From the NCBI GenBank assembly GCA_018434355.1, contig JAHDPL010000024.1, positions 1 to 64,000 on the forward strand: a stretch of 64,000 bases of DNA, read 5' to 3'. Within the stretch, counting starts at the first letter, position 1. The number at the start of each line of letters is the position of its first letter. The position numbers and the translations under genes are program-made. The stretch comes from Sporomusaceae bacterium (GTDB lineage Bacteria > Bacillota > Negativicutes > UBA1444). Below, piece by piece: positions 18,432 to 28,331 of the stretch. The notes under the pieces were generated by a model that saw only the letters and a program-made list of their open reading frames with translations, did not search any database and had not been told where the DNA came from.

Positions 18432-20288
18432 ATGGCAAAAGTAATCGGAATTGACCTGGGAACAACCAACTCGGTCGTAGCAGTGATGGAGGGCGGCGAA
18501 CCAGTTGTTATCACCAATGCGGAAGGGAGTCGCCTGACGCCTTCAGTCGTTGGTTTCTCCAAAACAGGCGAGCGCCTGGTCGGTCAGGTAGCCAAACGGC
18601 AAGCGATTTCCAACCCGGATCGCACCATCAGCTCGATCAAACGGGAAATGGGCAGCAATTATACGGTAGCCATCGATGATAAAAAATATTCGCCGCAGGA
18701 AATCTCGGCGATGGTGCTGCAAAAGCTCAAGACTGATGCGGAGGCGTATCTGGGCGAGAAAGTCAGTCAGGCAGTCATCACCGTACCGGCCTATTTCAGC
18801 GACAGCCAGCGTCAGGCAACCAAAGACGCCGGCACGATCGCCGGTCTGGAAGTGCTGCGGATCATCAACGAGCCGACGGCAGCTTCGCTGGCTTACGGCA
18901 TTGATAAAGGCGATGACCACACCATCCTCGTGTTCGACCTCGGCGGCGGCACGTTCGACGTTTCGATTCTCGAACTTGGAGATGGCGTGTTTGAAGTAAA
19001 ATCCACCAGCGGCAACGGTCGGCTGGGCGGCGATGATTTTGACGAGCGAGTCATGAAATGGTTGATCAGCGAGTTCAAGAAAGATTCCGGCATCGACCTG
19101 AGCAACGACAAAATGGCGTTGCAACGGCTGAAAGAAGCGGCGGAAAAAGCCAAAATCGAGCTTTCCTCGCTGCTGACGACCAACATCAACCTGCCGTTCA
19201 TCACAGCCGATGCCAGCGGGCCCAAGCATCTTGATCTCAGCCTGACCCGGGCCAAGTTCGACGAGTTGACCGCCGACCTGGTCGAGTCCACCATGGGACC
19301 GACCCGGCAGGCGATGACCGATGCCGGACTTAGCCCGAAAGAAATCGACAAGATCATTCTGGTCGGCGGTTCCACCCGGATTCCTGCCGTACAGGAAGCG
19401 ATCAAAAAATTCTTTGGCAAGGAAGCCCACAAAGGCGTCAACCCGGATGAGTGCGTCGCCGTTGGCGCGGCGATCCAGGCTGGCGTGCTGGTCGGTGAAG
19501 TCAAAGATGTACTGTTGCTGGACGTGACGCCGCTGTCGCTCGGAATCGAGACGCTGGGCGGAGTGTTCACCAAAATCATCGAGCGCAACACGACGATTCC
19601 CACCGCCAAGAGCCAGACCTTCTCCACCGCCGCCGACAATCAACCCTCGGTCGATGTGCATGTGCTGCAGGGCGAGCGTGAAATGGCCGCCTACAACAAG
19701 ACTCTCGGACGGTTCGAACTGTCCGGCATCGCTCCGGCGCCGCGCGGCGTGCCGAAAATCGAAGTGACTTTTGACATTGACGCCAATGGCATCGTGCATG
19801 TCAGCGCCAAAGACCTTGGTACTGGTAAGGAGCAGAAAATCACCATCACCTCGGCGTCGCAGGGCGGCGGACTGTCCAAGGAAGAAGTCGAGCGGATGGT
19901 CAAAGAAGCCGAAGCCAACGCAGCGGAAGACAAGAAGCGCCGCGAAGAGGTCGAAACCCGCAATAACGGCGACTCGCTCGTTTATCAAGCGGAGAAGACG
20001 CTTAAAGACTTTGAAGGCAAGGCCGACAAAGAGCTGGCCGACAAAGTTCAGGCGGCGATCGACGTACTCAAGGAAAGTCTGAAAGGTACTGACACGGAAA
20101 AAATCAAAGCCGATACCGAAGCGCTGTCCAAGCCGCTTTACGAACTGACTTCCGCCGTTTATCAGCAAGCAGGACCGCAGGAAGGCGCACCGGGGCAAGC
20201 TGGCCCGACCGGGGCTGCCGGTGGCGCCAAAACCGACGAAAAGGTCGTCGATGCTGAATACAAAGTGATGGACGACGAGAAAAAATAA
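18432..20288 (+). CDS. dnaK: DnaK (Hsp70) molecular chaperone
   Basis: 618 aa. Starts [14 protein letters not shown], has the ATPase signatures [12 protein letters not shown]-like ([12 protein letters not shown]) and [13 protein letters not shown], substrate-binding domain ([12 protein letters not shown]) and a C-terminal lid with a Gly/Ala/Pro-rich tail ending [22 protein letters not shown] precedes the ATG. It works with DnaJ and GrpE encoded on either side. The 80-bp gap after grpE contains no clear promoter, so it is expressed mainly from the CIRCE promoter. Confidence 0.98.
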   Translation: MAKVIGIDLGTTNSVVAVMEGGEPVVITNAEGSRLTPSVVGFSKTGERLVGQVAKRQAISNPDRTISSIKREMGSNYTVAIDDKKYSPQEISAMVLQKLKTDAEAYLGEKVSQAVITVPAYFSDSQRQATKDAGTIAGLEVLRIINEPTAASLAYGIDKGDDHTILVFDLGGGTFDVSILELGDGVFEVKSTSGNGRLGGDDFDERVMKWLISEFKKDSGIDLSNDKMALQRLKEAAEKAKIELSSLLTTNINLPFITADASGPKHLDLSLTRAKFDELTADLVESTMGPTRQAMTDAGLSPKEIDKIILVGGSTRIPAVQEAIKKFFGKEAHKGVNPDECVAVGAAIQAGVLVGEVKDVLLLDVTPLSLGIETLGGVFTKIIERNTTIPTAKSQTFSTAADNQPSVDVHVLQGEREMAAYNKTLGRFELSGIAPAPRGVPKIEVTFDIDANGIVHVSAKDLGTGKEQKITITSASQGGGLSKEEVERMVKEAEANAAEDKKRREEVETRNNGDSLVYQAEKTLKDFEGKADKELADKVQAAIDVLKESLKGTDTEKIKADTEALSKPLYELTSAVYQQAGPQEGAPGQAGPTGAAGGAKTDEKVVDAEYKVMDDEKK

Positions 20289-20378
20289 ACGGGATGACGA
20301 ACCCGACCAAGTGAAATATAAGCGAGGGAGCAGTGTTGCGGTGTGCAGCGCTGCTTCCTTTCTGGAGTTGGTGAAGAA

Positions 20379-21503
20379 GTGGCGGACAAAAAAGACTACT
20401 ATGAACTGCTGGGCGTAGCCCGCAATGCCAGCGACGAGGAAATCAAAAAAGCATTCCGCAAACTGGCCCGGCAGTATCATCCCGATGTGAACCGGGACGA
20501 CCCCAAGACAGCGGAGGCGAAATTCAAGGAGATCAATGAGGCCTACGAGGTCCTGTCCAACCAGGAGAACCGGGCCAAGTACGATCAATTTGGTCACGCC
20601 GCCTTTGACGGGGCGTCGGGTGGCGGCGGCGGCTTCGGTGGCGGCGGGATCAATGATATCTTTGACATGTTTTTTGGCGGCGGCTTCGGTGGCGGACAAA
20701 GACGCCAGGGTCCGGAGCGCGGCGCTGATCTGCGTTATGACATGGAGATTACGCTGGAGCAGGCGGCAAGCGGTTTTAACCAGGAAATCGAGATTCCGCG
20801 CACCGAAGATTGTACAGCTTGTCAGGGGACTGGCGCGGCTGCCGGCACCCACCCGGAAACCTGTCCGCAGTGCGGCGGTTCCGGCCAGGCGCAGGTCGTG
20901 CAGAATACACCGTTCGGCCGGATGGTCAACGTGACTACCTGTAGCCGTTGTCGTGGCGAAGGCAAAATCGTGCATACTCCTTGCGGCGAGTGCCGTGGTC
21001 GCGGCAAAGTCCGCAAGAATCGCCGGATCCAGGTCACGATTCCGCCTGGCGCCGACAACGGACTACGGCTGCGCATTTCGCAGGGCGGCGAAGCCGGTAC
21101 GCGCGGCGGTCCGCCGGGCGATCTCTATGTATATGTCTCGGTGAGACGCCACAAAACCTTTGGCAGGGACGGCGACAACCTGATTTATGAACTGCCGGTC
21201 AGTTTTGCCCAAGTCGCACTTGGCGATGAAGTGGAAGTGCCGACGCTGGAAGGAATGACCAAACTGGAAATCCCGGCCGGAACGCAGACAGGGGCTGTTC
21301 TGACGATCAAGGAAAAAGGCGTGCCGCATCTGCGCGGCAAAGGCAAAGGCGACCTCAAAGTGCGCCTCACAGTGGTGACGCCGAAGAAACTGTCGGATAA
21401 GCAAAAACAGCTGCTCGCGGAGTTTGCCAAACTTGGCGGTGAAACCGTAAAAAGCGAAAGCCCCAGTTTTGTGAAAAAAGTCAAGGAAGCGTTGGGCGGC
21501 TGA
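20379..21503 (+). CDS. dnaJ: DnaJ (Hsp40) co-chaperone
   Basis: 374 aa from the GTG giving [13 protein letters not shown]; the open frame runs 36 nt further upstream but that part is not DnaJ-like. J-domain with HPD (YHPDVN, about residues 32-37), a Gly/Phe-rich linker ([21 protein letters not shown]), four zinc-finger CxxCxGxG repeats ([32 protein letters not shown]) and the C-terminal peptide-binding domain. It delivers substrates to DnaK and stimulates its ATPase. A GC-rich hairpin-forming stretch lies between dnaK and dnaJ, perhaps setting their expression ratio. Confidence 0.97.
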   Translation: MADKKDYYELLGVARNASDEEIKKAFRKLARQYHPDVNRDDPKTAEAKFKEINEAYEVLSNQENRAKYDQFGHAAFDGASGGGGGFGGGGINDIFDMFFGGGFGGGQRRQGPERGADLRYDMEITLEQAASGFNQEIEIPRTEDCTACQGTGAAAGTHPETCPQCGGSGQAQVVQNTPFGRMVNVTTCSRCRGEGKIVHTPCGECRGRGKVRKNRRIQVTIPPGADNGLRLRISQGGEAGTRGGPPGDLYVYVSVRRHKTFGRDGDNLIYELPVSFAQVALGDEVEVPTLEGMTKLEIPAGTQTGAVLTIKEKGVPHLRGKGKGDLKVRLTVVTPKKLSDKQKQLLAEFAKLGGETVKSESPSFVKKVKEALGG

Positions 21504-21526
21504 ATTTAGTGCTAGGAGGCGACGGA

Positions 21527-22471
21527 ATGCAGGACAAATGGGCAGAAATCAGTATCCACACGACCCAGGAAGCCACGGAAGCGGTGGCGGCTGTTTTCCA
21601 TGAACTGGGCGCTGGTGGCGTCGTGATCGAGGATCCGGACCTGATTCAGTCCTACCGTCGTTCCGGTAATTGGACCGACTGCATTTTTCCCGATGAACCG
21701 GCTGTCGATTATGTGACTGTGGTTGGCTACTTGCCTTCAGATACGGAGTTGCCAGGCAAATTGCGCATTCTGTCGCAACGGATCGATGAACTGGCCGGAC
21801 ATTCGCTGGACAAGGGGCGCGGCACAATCCACTGGCGTGAGGTTCGCGAAACCGAGTGGGCGGATTCCTGGAAACAATTTTTTCACACCGCGCGCATTGG
21901 GCGGCGTTTCGTTGTAAAACCGTCTTGGGAAGACTACACGCCGCAACCGGATGACATCATTCTTGACCTTGATCCGGGGATGGCGTTTGGCACCGGTACG
22001 CACGGCACGACCATCCTGTGCCTGGAAAGCCTGGAAACGCTGGTTGAACCGGGCATGACGGTGTTTGACATCGGCGCCGGTTCGGGAATCCTTTCGATTG
22101 CCGCCGCCAAACTGGGGGCAACTTCGGTGCAAGCGGTCGAGTATGACAAAATGGCGACCGAAACCGCCCTGCAAAATGTTGCGGCCAATGCTGTAAGCAA
22201 CCGGGTAACGGTTTCGCAGGGAAACCTGATGGACGACCTGACCGGACAGGCCGATATCATTGTCGCCAATCTGGTGGCGGATCTGATTTTGCAGCTGGCG
22301 CCGGCGATTCCTTCCCGTCTCAAAACTGAAGGCTGTTTTCTGGCCAGCGGTATCATCAAGGACCGGCTGGCTGACGTGACCGCCGCATTGCTGCAGCAGG
22401 GCCTGCATGTTACCAAAGTCAATGAGGCCGGCGAGTGGGCGGCTGTAATCGCCTGTCGTAGCCAGGTCTGA
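21527..22471 (+). CDS. prmA: Ribosomal protein L11 methyltransferase PrmA
   Basis: 314 aa. The start ATG (MQDKWAEIS) follows AGGAGG. The C-terminal class I SAM methyltransferase domain has the PrmA signature DPGMAFGTGTHGTT (about residues 150-163), then FDIGAGSGILSIAAAKLGA and IVANLVADLI. It trimethylates ribosomal protein L11. prmA and rsmE after dnaJ is a widely conserved Firmicute order. Confidence 0.95.
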   Translation: MQDKWAEISIHTTQEATEAVAAVFHELGAGGVVIEDPDLIQSYRRSGNWTDCIFPDEPAVDYVTVVGYLPSDTELPGKLRILSQRIDELAGHSLDKGRGTIHWREVRETEWADSWKQFFHTARIGRRFVVKPSWEDYTPQPDDIILDLDPGMAFGTGTHGTTILCLESLETLVEPGMTVFDIGAGSGILSIAAAKLGATSVQAVEYDKMATETALQNVAANAVSNRVTVSQGNLMDDLTGQADIIVANLVADLILQLAPAIPSRLKTEGCFLASGIIKDRLADVTAALLQQGLHVTKVNEAGEWAAVIACRSQV

Positions 22472-22472
22472 T

Positions 22473-23207
22473 ATGCGTCGGCTGTTTATTGACGGTCCGC
22501 TTGTCGACACGATGACCGTCAGCGGCGAGCCGGCTCGTCATATCGGTTTGTCGCTGCGGATGGCGGTTGGCGATTCCATCGGTGTGGCTGATTCGTCCGG
22601 GCAGTGCGGCAGAGCTGAAATCAGCAGTATTACGGCGAGTATGGTGACATTGCGACTGACTGAATTGACGGAATCACCGGAACCACCGGTTTCTGTGTGG
22701 CTGGCCCAGGCGCTGCCGAAAGCTGACAAAATGGACCTGATCGTGCAAAAAGCAGTGGAGCTGGGAGTGCAGGGCGTATTGCCGTTGCAGACCGCCCACT
22801 GCATTGTGCGATATGAACCAGCCAAGCAGGCGGAAAAGCTGCGTCGCTGGCAAAAGATTTCGCTGGAAGCGGCGGGGCAATCGGGACGGGGTATCGTGCC
22901 GGTCATAGGCCCTTTTTTGACATGGCAACAATTGTTTGGGCGTGTTACGCCGCAGACGCAACTGCTGATTCTGTATGAAGGCGGGGGAACGCAAGGGCTG
23001 CGCCGAATTTTGACTCAGCACCCCGGCAAGGATTGGCTCGTTGTCGTCGGCCCGGAAGGTGGACTGTCGGCGGACGAAGTCCGTCGCGCCGAGCAGTTCG
23101 GCGCGGTGCTTGCCGGTCTCGGACCGCGGGTGTTACGGGCCGAAACCGCCGGCTTGGCCGCGTTGTCGGCGATCATGTACCAATGCGGCGATTTGGGAGG
23201 GAACTGA
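22473..23207 (+). CDS. rsmE: 16S rRNA m3U1498 methyltransferase RsmE
   Basis: 244 aa SPOUT methyltransferase. Recognised by MRRLFIDG at the N-terminus, QALPKADKMDLIVQKAVELGV in the middle, and the SAM-binding knot VVVGPEGGLSADEV plus LGPRVLRAETAGLAALS at the C-terminus. It methylates U1498 of 16S rRNA. It starts 1 nt after the prmA stop and its TGA stop overlaps the ATG of mtaB, so it is tightly coupled within the heat-shock operon. Confidence 0.95.
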   Translation: MRRLFIDGPLVDTMTVSGEPARHIGLSLRMAVGDSIGVADSSGQCGRAEISSITASMVTLRLTELTESPEPPVSVWLAQALPKADKMDLIVQKAVELGVQGVLPLQTAHCIVRYEPAKQAEKLRRWQKISLEAAGQSGRGIVPVIGPFLTWQQLFGRVTPQTQLLILYEGGGTQGLRRILTQHPGKDWLVVVGPEGGLSADEVRRAEQFGAVLAGLGPRVLRAETAGLAALSAIMYQCGDLGGN

Positions 23208-24508
23208 TGCCAACGGTTGCGTTTATCACGCTAGGCTGCAAAGTGAATCAGACGGAGACTGAGGCGATGAGCGGATTGTTCCGGCATCGCGGTTACGAGA
23301 TGGTGGATGCCACTGAAAAAGCTGATGTCTATGTGATCAATACCTGTTCGGTGACGCACCTGGGCGAACGAAAATCGCGCCAGATGGTCAGGCGCGCCGG
23401 TCGGCTCAATCCCGACGCGATTGTGGCGGTGACCGGCTGCTTCGCCCAACTTTCGCCGGCCGAAACGGCGGCAATCCAGGGCGTCGATGTGGTGGTGGGA
23501 ACGCAGAATCGTTCGCATATCGTCGACTATGTAGAGCAGGCCCGCGAACAAAAGCTACAGGTACAGGCTGTTTCCGACATCATGTCGATGCGCGAGTTCG
23601 AGGAGATTCCGCTGCAGGATTCGCCGGGGCGGACCCGTGCGTTCATGAAGATCCAGGACGGCTGCGACAACTACTGTTCTTATTGCATCATCCCTTATGC
23701 CAGAGGCCATTTGCGCTCGCGTTCCCTTGGCGGCATCAGCGAAGAGACTCGGTTTCTGGCTGACGCCGGTTATCGTGAGATCGTGCTTACCGGAATCAAT
23801 CTTGGCACTTACGGACGGGAAACAGGTCGGCACACGCTGGTCGACGCCGTGCGCGCCGTGTTGGCGGAGCCGCGGATCGCCAGGGTAAGGCTCAGCTCCA
23901 CCGAGTCGCTGGAAATCTCGGCGGAACTGATAGAATTGATGGAACAAGACTCTCGACTGTGCCCGCATCTGCATTTGCCGCTGCAGGCCGGCGACGACGC
24001 GATTCTCTCGGCGATGCGCAGACCTTATACCACAGGCGATTATGCGGATCTATTGAAACGATTGCGCAGTCGCGTGTCGGATTTGGCGGTGACGACCGAT
24101 ATTATCGTCGGATTTCCCGGCGAAAGCGCCGACAGATTTGCCCGCAGCTTGGAATTTGCCAGCGCGATGCAGTTTGCCAAGATCCATGTGTTTCCCTATT
24201 CCAAACGCAGTGGTACGCCGGCGGCGAGCTTTGCCGGGCAGGTCGGCGATGCGGAAAAGAAATGCCGTGTGGCGGATTTGATGCAGGTCAGCGAGCAGGG
24301 CAGTCTGAATTTCCGGCAACGGATGCTGGGAAAAACTTTGCCGGTCTTGCTGGAAAGGATTGTCGATGGTATCGCCGAAGGGCTTACGCCGAACTATCAG
24401 CGGGTTTTTATTGCTGAAGAGATAGCCGGATTGACGGAGAATCAGCTGGTCCAGACAGAGTTGGTCGGAATTTGTGATGAAGGGTTAAGCGGGCGGTTGA
24501 AGAAATAA
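23207..24508 (+). CDS. mtaB: tRNA (N6-threonylcarbamoyladenosine37) methylthiotransferase MtaB
   Basis: 433 aa from the ATG overlapping the rsmE stop (TGATG), with GGGAGG upstream; the frame reads far into rsmE but that is not coding. MTTase N-terminal domain with cysteines in LGCKVNQTE, NTCSVTHLGERKS and TGCFAQ, radical SAM CxxxCxxC in DGCDNYCSYCIIPYARG, and a C-terminal TRAM-like region. It converts t6A37 to ms2t6A37 in tRNA for ANN codons. It is the last gene of the operon, with a terminator overlapping its end. Confidence 0.94.
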   Translation: MPTVAFITLGCKVNQTETEAMSGLFRHRGYEMVDATEKADVYVINTCSVTHLGERKSRQMVRRAGRLNPDAIVAVTGCFAQLSPAETAAIQGVDVVVGTQNRSHIVDYVEQAREQKLQVQAVSDIMSMREFEEIPLQDSPGRTRAFMKIQDGCDNYCSYCIIPYARGHLRSRSLGGISEETRFLADAGYREIVLTGINLGTYGRETGRHTLVDAVRAVLAEPRIARVRLSSTESLEISAELIELMEQDSRLCPHLHLPLQAGDDAILSAMRRPYTTGDYADLLKRLRSRVSDLAVTTDIIVGFPGESADRFARSLEFASAMQFAKIHVFPYSKRSGTPAASFAGQVGDAEKKCRVADLMQVSEQGSLNFRQRMLGKTLPVLLERIVDGIAEGLTPNYQRVFIAEEIAGLTENQLVQTELVGICDEGLSGRLKK

Positions 24509-24528
24509 GTTCAACCGCCTGTTTTTTT
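24492..24528 (+). terminator. Intrinsic terminator of the hrcA-mtaB operon
   Basis: 10-bp stem GGCGGTTGAA / TTCAACCGCC with an 8-nt loop, followed by TG and seven Ts. The stem includes the last codons and stop of mtaB. Confidence 0.9.
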
Positions 24529-24607
24529 AGCAGGAAACCGGCAGGGTCTGACAGAATTTTCAATAGTAGAAACTGTTTTGATTATATACGGAAAGCGGGG
24601 AATGTTG

Positions 24608-24955
24608 ATGCCGGAAGATTGTATTTTTTGCAAAATTGCTGCGGGAGAGATCCCGGTGAAACCAATTTATCAGGATGATCAGCTGGTAGCGTTTGCCGAC
24701 ATCAATCCGGTGGCGCCGCAGCATGTACTGGTGATTCCGCGCAAGCACCTTTCCTCCCTCGCGGAGGCCGGAGAAGCAGACAAGGCGCTGCTTGGCCACG
24801 CGATGCTGATGTTGCCGAAAATAGCTGCACAGATCGGACTGGCGGCGGACGGGTTTCGCATCGTACTAAATACAGGAAAAAACGGCGGCCAAACGGTGAT
24901 GCACCTGCACTGGCATATCCTCGGCGGTCGTTATATGGAGTGGCCGCCGGGCTGA
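24608..24955 (+). CDS. HIT family purine nucleoside phosphoramidase (HinT)
   Basis: 115 aa. CIFCKI at the N-terminus (zinc/HinT type) and the histidine triad HLHWHILGG near the C-terminus define the HinT branch of HIT hydrolases, which cleave adenosine 5'-phosphoramidates. Start placed at the ATG giving MPEDCIFC, 7 nt after GGGG; an ATG 6 nt earlier is too close to the ribosome site. It is expressed separately between the mtaB terminator and cheW. Confidence 0.93.
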   Translation: MPEDCIFCKIAAGEIPVKPIYQDDQLVAFADINPVAPQHVLVIPRKHLSSLAEAGEADKALLGHAMLMLPKIAAQIGLAADGFRIVLNTGKNGGQTVMHLHWHILGGRYMEWPPG

Positions 24956-25023
24956 ACCCCGTGCAAGAATCATACAGCGTAGAGCACACTGCAAAATCGT
25001 AAGGAAAGAAAGGAGCGATTAAT

Positions 25024-25485
25024 ATGGCGCAAGATGTTCAACTGGTAATCTTTAAATTGGCCAACGAGGACTATGGATTGCCGATCCAGAAGGTTCAGGA
25101 AATCAACCGGATGGTGCCGGTGACCAAGTTGCCCCAGACGCCCGAATTTATGGAAGGGATCATCAATCTGCGCGGCAGAGTCATTCCTGTGGTTGACCTG
25201 AGAAAACGCTTCGGACTGGCTGCAAAACCGCATGAAGACGATACCCGGATCATGATCATTGATATCGATGGACAAACCGTCGGCATCATTGTCGATGCCG
25301 TCAATGAAGTCGTACAGATGCCGGGAGCCTCGATTGAGCCGCCGCCGCCGACCTTCATTCTGGAAGCGCAATATATCGAAGGAATCGGCAAAATGGAAGA
25401 TCGGTTGGTCATTTTGCTGAACATCGACCGGGTGATGACCAGTCAGGAAACGATCCAACTGAAACAGGCCGTACAAGCTCACTGA
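25024..25485 (+). CDS. cheW: CheW coupling protein (orphan)
   Basis: 153 aa single CheW domain: VIFKLANEDYGLPIQKVQEI, the NLRGRVIPVVDLRKRFGL core and IMIIDIDGQTVGIIVDAVNEV. It links chemoreceptors to CheA. AAAGGAG precedes the ATG. It stands 13 kb from the main chemotaxis cluster, next to an HD-GYP gene rather than cheA, so it may serve a different array or be a second copy. It is 16 bp from the following gene, probably co-transcribed. Confidence 0.95.
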   Translation: MAQDVQLVIFKLANEDYGLPIQKVQEINRMVPVTKLPQTPEFMEGIINLRGRVIPVVDLRKRFGLAAKPHEDDTRIMIIDIDGQTVGIIVDAVNEVVQMPGASIEPPPPTFILEAQYIEGIGKMEDRLVILLNIDRVMTSQETIQLKQAVQAH

Positions 25486-25501
25486 TCGGCTTGAGTCCGT
25501 C

Positions 25502-26572
25502 ATGAATTTTCCGGATATCGAATTGTTGATCGCCGAAAACAAAAGCTTGCAGGAACAACTGGAACTGGTGAGGTCAGAGCTGACAAAACGCATAGCAGCG
25601 GCCGAACGGGCGTCAGCGCGTCAGCGTGAGTTTCTCTGGGGCTTGCTGGATGCTTTACCGGAACGCATTTATGTGAAAGATGAAGCCGGTCGGTTCCTGT
25701 TGGTCAACAAGGCTATGTCCGAGGCGTGGGGCATTCCGATTGAGGAGTTTGTCGGCAAGACCAACGTGGACATCCATTTTGACCAGGCAATGGTGAAACA
25801 ATTGGACGAAACCGACGTGCGAGTTTTGGAATCATTGCAGGAAGTCGTGATGTCGGATGCTATGATGGTTGACCGGCAAGGCAAAGAAGTCTGGCTTTCG
25901 CGTACCAAAAGACCGATTCGTTCTTTGGATGGGCAGGGATGGAATGTACTGGGCATTACGTCGGACATCACCCAGATCAAACAACATGAATTGGCGTTGA
26001 TGCAGGCGTGGCGGCAGACTATCGAAGTGTTGTCCAATACGACTGAAGCCAAAGATCCCTATACGGCAGGGCATCAGCGTCGTGTCGCCCAACTTTCCGC
26101 CGCGATCGGTCGGCAACTGGGTCTGGATGATGAAGTGCAGTCGATTTTGTCGTTGGCTGGTGCAATCCATGATATCGGCAAGATAAACATTCCCGGTGAA
26201 ATCCTCAGTAAACCGGGAAAATTGAATCTAATCGAGCGTCGCTTGATTGAAACACATTCCACTGCCGGTTATGAGATCTTGAAAAACTTGATTCTGCCCT
26301 GGCCGCTTGCCAAAATCATTTACCAACACCATGAACGACTGGATGGCAGCGGTTATCCCCAGCGATTGTCCGGCGAGGCAATCATGTTGGAGGCTCGGGT
26401 AATCATGGTGGCGGATGTGGTCGAATCGATGATGTCGCATCGTCCTTATCGGATGGCATTGGGACAGGATGCCGCGCTGGCCGAGATACAGAACGGCAGC
26501 GGAACCCGCTATGACCGGTTGGTAGTGGATGCGTGTGTTGCATTGTTTGTTGATCAACAATTTGCATTTTAG
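25502..26572 (+). CDS. PAS domain HD-GYP c-di-GMP phosphodiesterase
   Basis: 356 aa, soluble. A short coiled coil (about residues 8-45) precedes a PAS domain (about 48-165: LPERIYVKDEAGRFLLVN, ITSDITQIKQHE) and a complete HD-GYP domain (about 178-350): AIHDIGK metal-binding HD, KPG, YQHHERLDGSGYPQ, VADVVESMMSHRPYR. All metal ligands appear present, so c-di-GMP hydrolysis is expected. It follows cheW by 16 bp. It converges on a second HD-GYP gene and shares a terminator hairpin with it. Confidence 0.92.
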   Translation: MNFPDIELLIAENKSLQEQLELVRSELTKRIAAAERASARQREFLWGLLDALPERIYVKDEAGRFLLVNKAMSEAWGIPIEEFVGKTNVDIHFDQAMVKQLDETDVRVLESLQEVVMSDAMMVDRQGKEVWLSRTKRPIRSLDGQGWNVLGITSDITQIKQHELALMQAWRQTIEVLSNTTEAKDPYTAGHQRRVAQLSAAIGRQLGLDDEVQSILSLAGAIHDIGKINIPGEILSKPGKLNLIERRLIETHSTAGYEILKNLILPWPLAKIIYQHHERLDGSGYPQRLSGEAIMLEARVIMVADVVESMMSHRPYRMALGQDAALAEIQNGSGTRYDRLVVDACVALFVDQQFAF

Positions 26573-26594
26573 CCGGATTGCTGATTGCATTTTT

Positions 26595-26647
26595 CCTTAA
26601 ATCAAGAACCCCGACAGATTCAATCTGCCGGGGTTCTTGATTTAAGG
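26595..26647. terminator. Bidirectional terminator between converging HD-GYP genes
   Basis: Perfect 19-bp inverted repeat (CCTTAAATCAAGAACCCCG and its complement) around a 15-nt loop that itself can pair. It begins 23 nt after the plus-strand stop and overlaps the stop codon of the minus-strand gene; T-rich on both flanks. Confidence 0.92.
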
Positions 26648-28198
26648 ACTGAACTTGAAGAGCTTCTCGTGAAAAACTGCGGTGCAGGCTTCGACCACAG
26701 CCGGATCGTAAGCAGATCCTTGCATCGAGTGGATTTCCGCCAGCGCTTTTTCCACCGAGAGTGCAACGCGATAGGGGCGGTGCGACAACATTGCTTCCAT
26801 CGAATCCGCCACAGCCAAAATTTTCGCTTCCAGACAAATCTGAGAAGCGCCAAGACCGAGCGGATAACCGGAACCATCCAGACGCTCATGGTGCTGCAGC
26901 ACCGTTGTGACGACCGGTTTAGGCAAATCGGCGGCGCGCAGGATTTCTACCCCTTCGCTGACATGCAGCTTGACGAGGTCATGCTCAATGGGCGACAATA
27001 CGGCCGGCTTGCTGAGGATTTCGCCGGGAATGGCGATTTTTCCAACATCATGCAACGCTGCCGATATCCGGATGCGTTCCAGACGTTCCGGGTCGAGCCC
27101 AAGCCGGCGACCTATAGCTACCGCCAGTTCGGTCGTTTTGCGTTGGTGGCCGGCGGCATAAGGATCATGCTTTTCTGTGATTGATGCCAGTGTCTGGATT
27201 GTTTGCGCCGAAGATCTGCGGATCGCCTGCAGCGATTCATCGGTTTGTTGCAATAGTCTTTGATTGCGTTTCAGTAGCTGTGAGAAGCCCGCGGCGGAGC
27301 CTAGCAATAGTAAGATGAACAGTCCGGCTGTCGCATAATAACGGGTTTTTCGGCGCTCCACGCCAGCCAGTGCATGAGATTCATCGACGCCCACGGTGAC
27401 GATCAGCGGATGTAGCGGCAACTTGCGGTAGGATATCAAGCGCCGTTTGTCGGAGATTACGCCGGGGCTGGCATAGCTTCCGGAAGTTTGCGTCGGTAGC
27501 ATGCGAAATATCTGTGAACTGGCGACCGACTGACCTACTTCACGGGCCCCGTTCATATAGCGGGCCCGCACGACGCCATCAAGTCCGATAAGCGACACGC
27601 CGTGACTGTCGCCGAGTTTCAAGCCTTCGTAAAACGAGGAGAAGTATTCTGGGTCAACCGCGGCTACCACGACTCCGGCAAACGAACCATCGGGATTGTT
27701 CATTCGCCGGGTTAGATGAATCGACGTCTGGCCGGTGGTTCGACCGCGAATCGGTTTGCCGATGAACAGGTCAGCCTGGTTACTGGCTCGGTGAACGGCA
27801 ATGTGAGGCATTTCAGCGATGTTGACGGGACGCAGGACCGCCTCGCTGCTGGCAATGGTCGTTCCGGTTGCATCGACTAGCCCGACGATATGGAAAATCC
27901 GTCGCTGCCGCAGTACCTGCAACATCGCCTGGATGTCGCCGGTCACCCGCAGATCTTTCTCGTAGTGCGCCTTGAGAAACAACAACACTGTATCGATGCT
28001 GGCGATGCTGCGCGTCACATCCTGCTCGAAGGCGCGGCAGTAAATTTCATTTTCCCGCTGTGCATCGGCAAAGGCCTCTTTGAGGTCGACCTGCACCCGT
28101 TCGAACACGGTATAAGCCGAAATGACGCAAAGCAGCAATGTGACAATCCACAATAAGCCAATCGGAGATAAATGGCGTTTCAAGCGAATCCTCCCCAT
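26642..28198 (-). CDS. Membrane HD-GYP phosphodiesterase with dCache-type sensor
   Basis: 518 aa. Transmembrane segment (about residues 15-33), an extracytoplasmic double-Cache-like domain (about 40-275), a second transmembrane segment (about 285-305) and an HD-GYP domain (about 330-515) with ALHDVGK, QHHERLDGSGYP and ADSMEAMLSHRPYR intact. It would hydrolyse c-di-GMP in response to an external ligand. Its sensor half closely resembles that of the SpoIIE-type phosphatase at 46.8 kb (shared GKP-GR-TG--SI-L-RR-N--DGSF-G and DP-YF--FY patterns). The HD-GYP half resembles the converging neighbour, suggesting module shuffling. Confidence 0.92.
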   Translation of the reverse strand: MGRIRLKRHLSPIGLLWIVTLLLCVISAYTVFERVQVDLKEAFADAQRENEIYCRAFEQDVTRSIASIDTVLLFLKAHYEKDLRVTGDIQAMLQVLRQRRIFHIVGLVDATGTTIASSEAVLRPVNIAEMPHIAVHRASNQADLFIGKPIRGRTTGQTSIHLTRRMNNPDGSFAGVVVAAVDPEYFSSFYEGLKLGDSHGVSLIGLDGVVRARYMNGAREVGQSVASSQIFRMLPTQTSGSYASPGVISDKRRLISYRKLPLHPLIVTVGVDESHALAGVERRKTRYYATAGLFILLLLGSAAGFSQLLKRNQRLLQQTDESLQAIRRSSAQTIQTLASITEKHDPYAAGHQRKTTELAVAIGRRLGLDPERLERIRISAALHDVGKIAIPGEILSKPAVLSPIEHDLVKLHVSEGVEILRAADLPKPVVTTVLQHHERLDGSGYPLGLGASQICLEAKILAVADSMEAMLSHRPYRVALSVEKALAEIHSMQGSAYDPAVVEACTAVFHEKLFKFSP

Positions 28199-28271
28199 AA
28201 TGCGACCTGGACGACTGAAACGACGTGAGCTTCTATCTTAGTAAATTCAGCCTGAATCGGGAAAATCCTGC

Positions 28272-28299
28272 AAAAAAAACCTCCGGCGTACACCGGAGG
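28272..28299 (-). terminator. Intrinsic terminator of the first DUF2680 gene
   Basis: Read on the minus strand: CCTCCGG / CCGGAGG stem with a 6-nt loop followed by eight Ts. It lies 33-60 bp after the DUF2680 stop. Confidence 0.88.
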
Positions 28300-28331
28300 G
28301 GTAAAAGAGGAGGAGTGGAGGAGTGTATTGT

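Noticed and set aside
18543-20975. Very long (810-codon) open frame antisense to dnaK and dnaJ
   Set aside because: Long antisense frames opposite dnaK are a known codon-usage effect; the translation is low-complexity and resembles no protein, and the sense strand has unmistakable DnaK/DnaJ motifs.
26585-27184. 199-codon plus-strand frame over the 3' end of the Cache-HD-GYP gene
   Set aside because: It runs through the shared terminator stem and is antisense to clear HD-GYP motifs.
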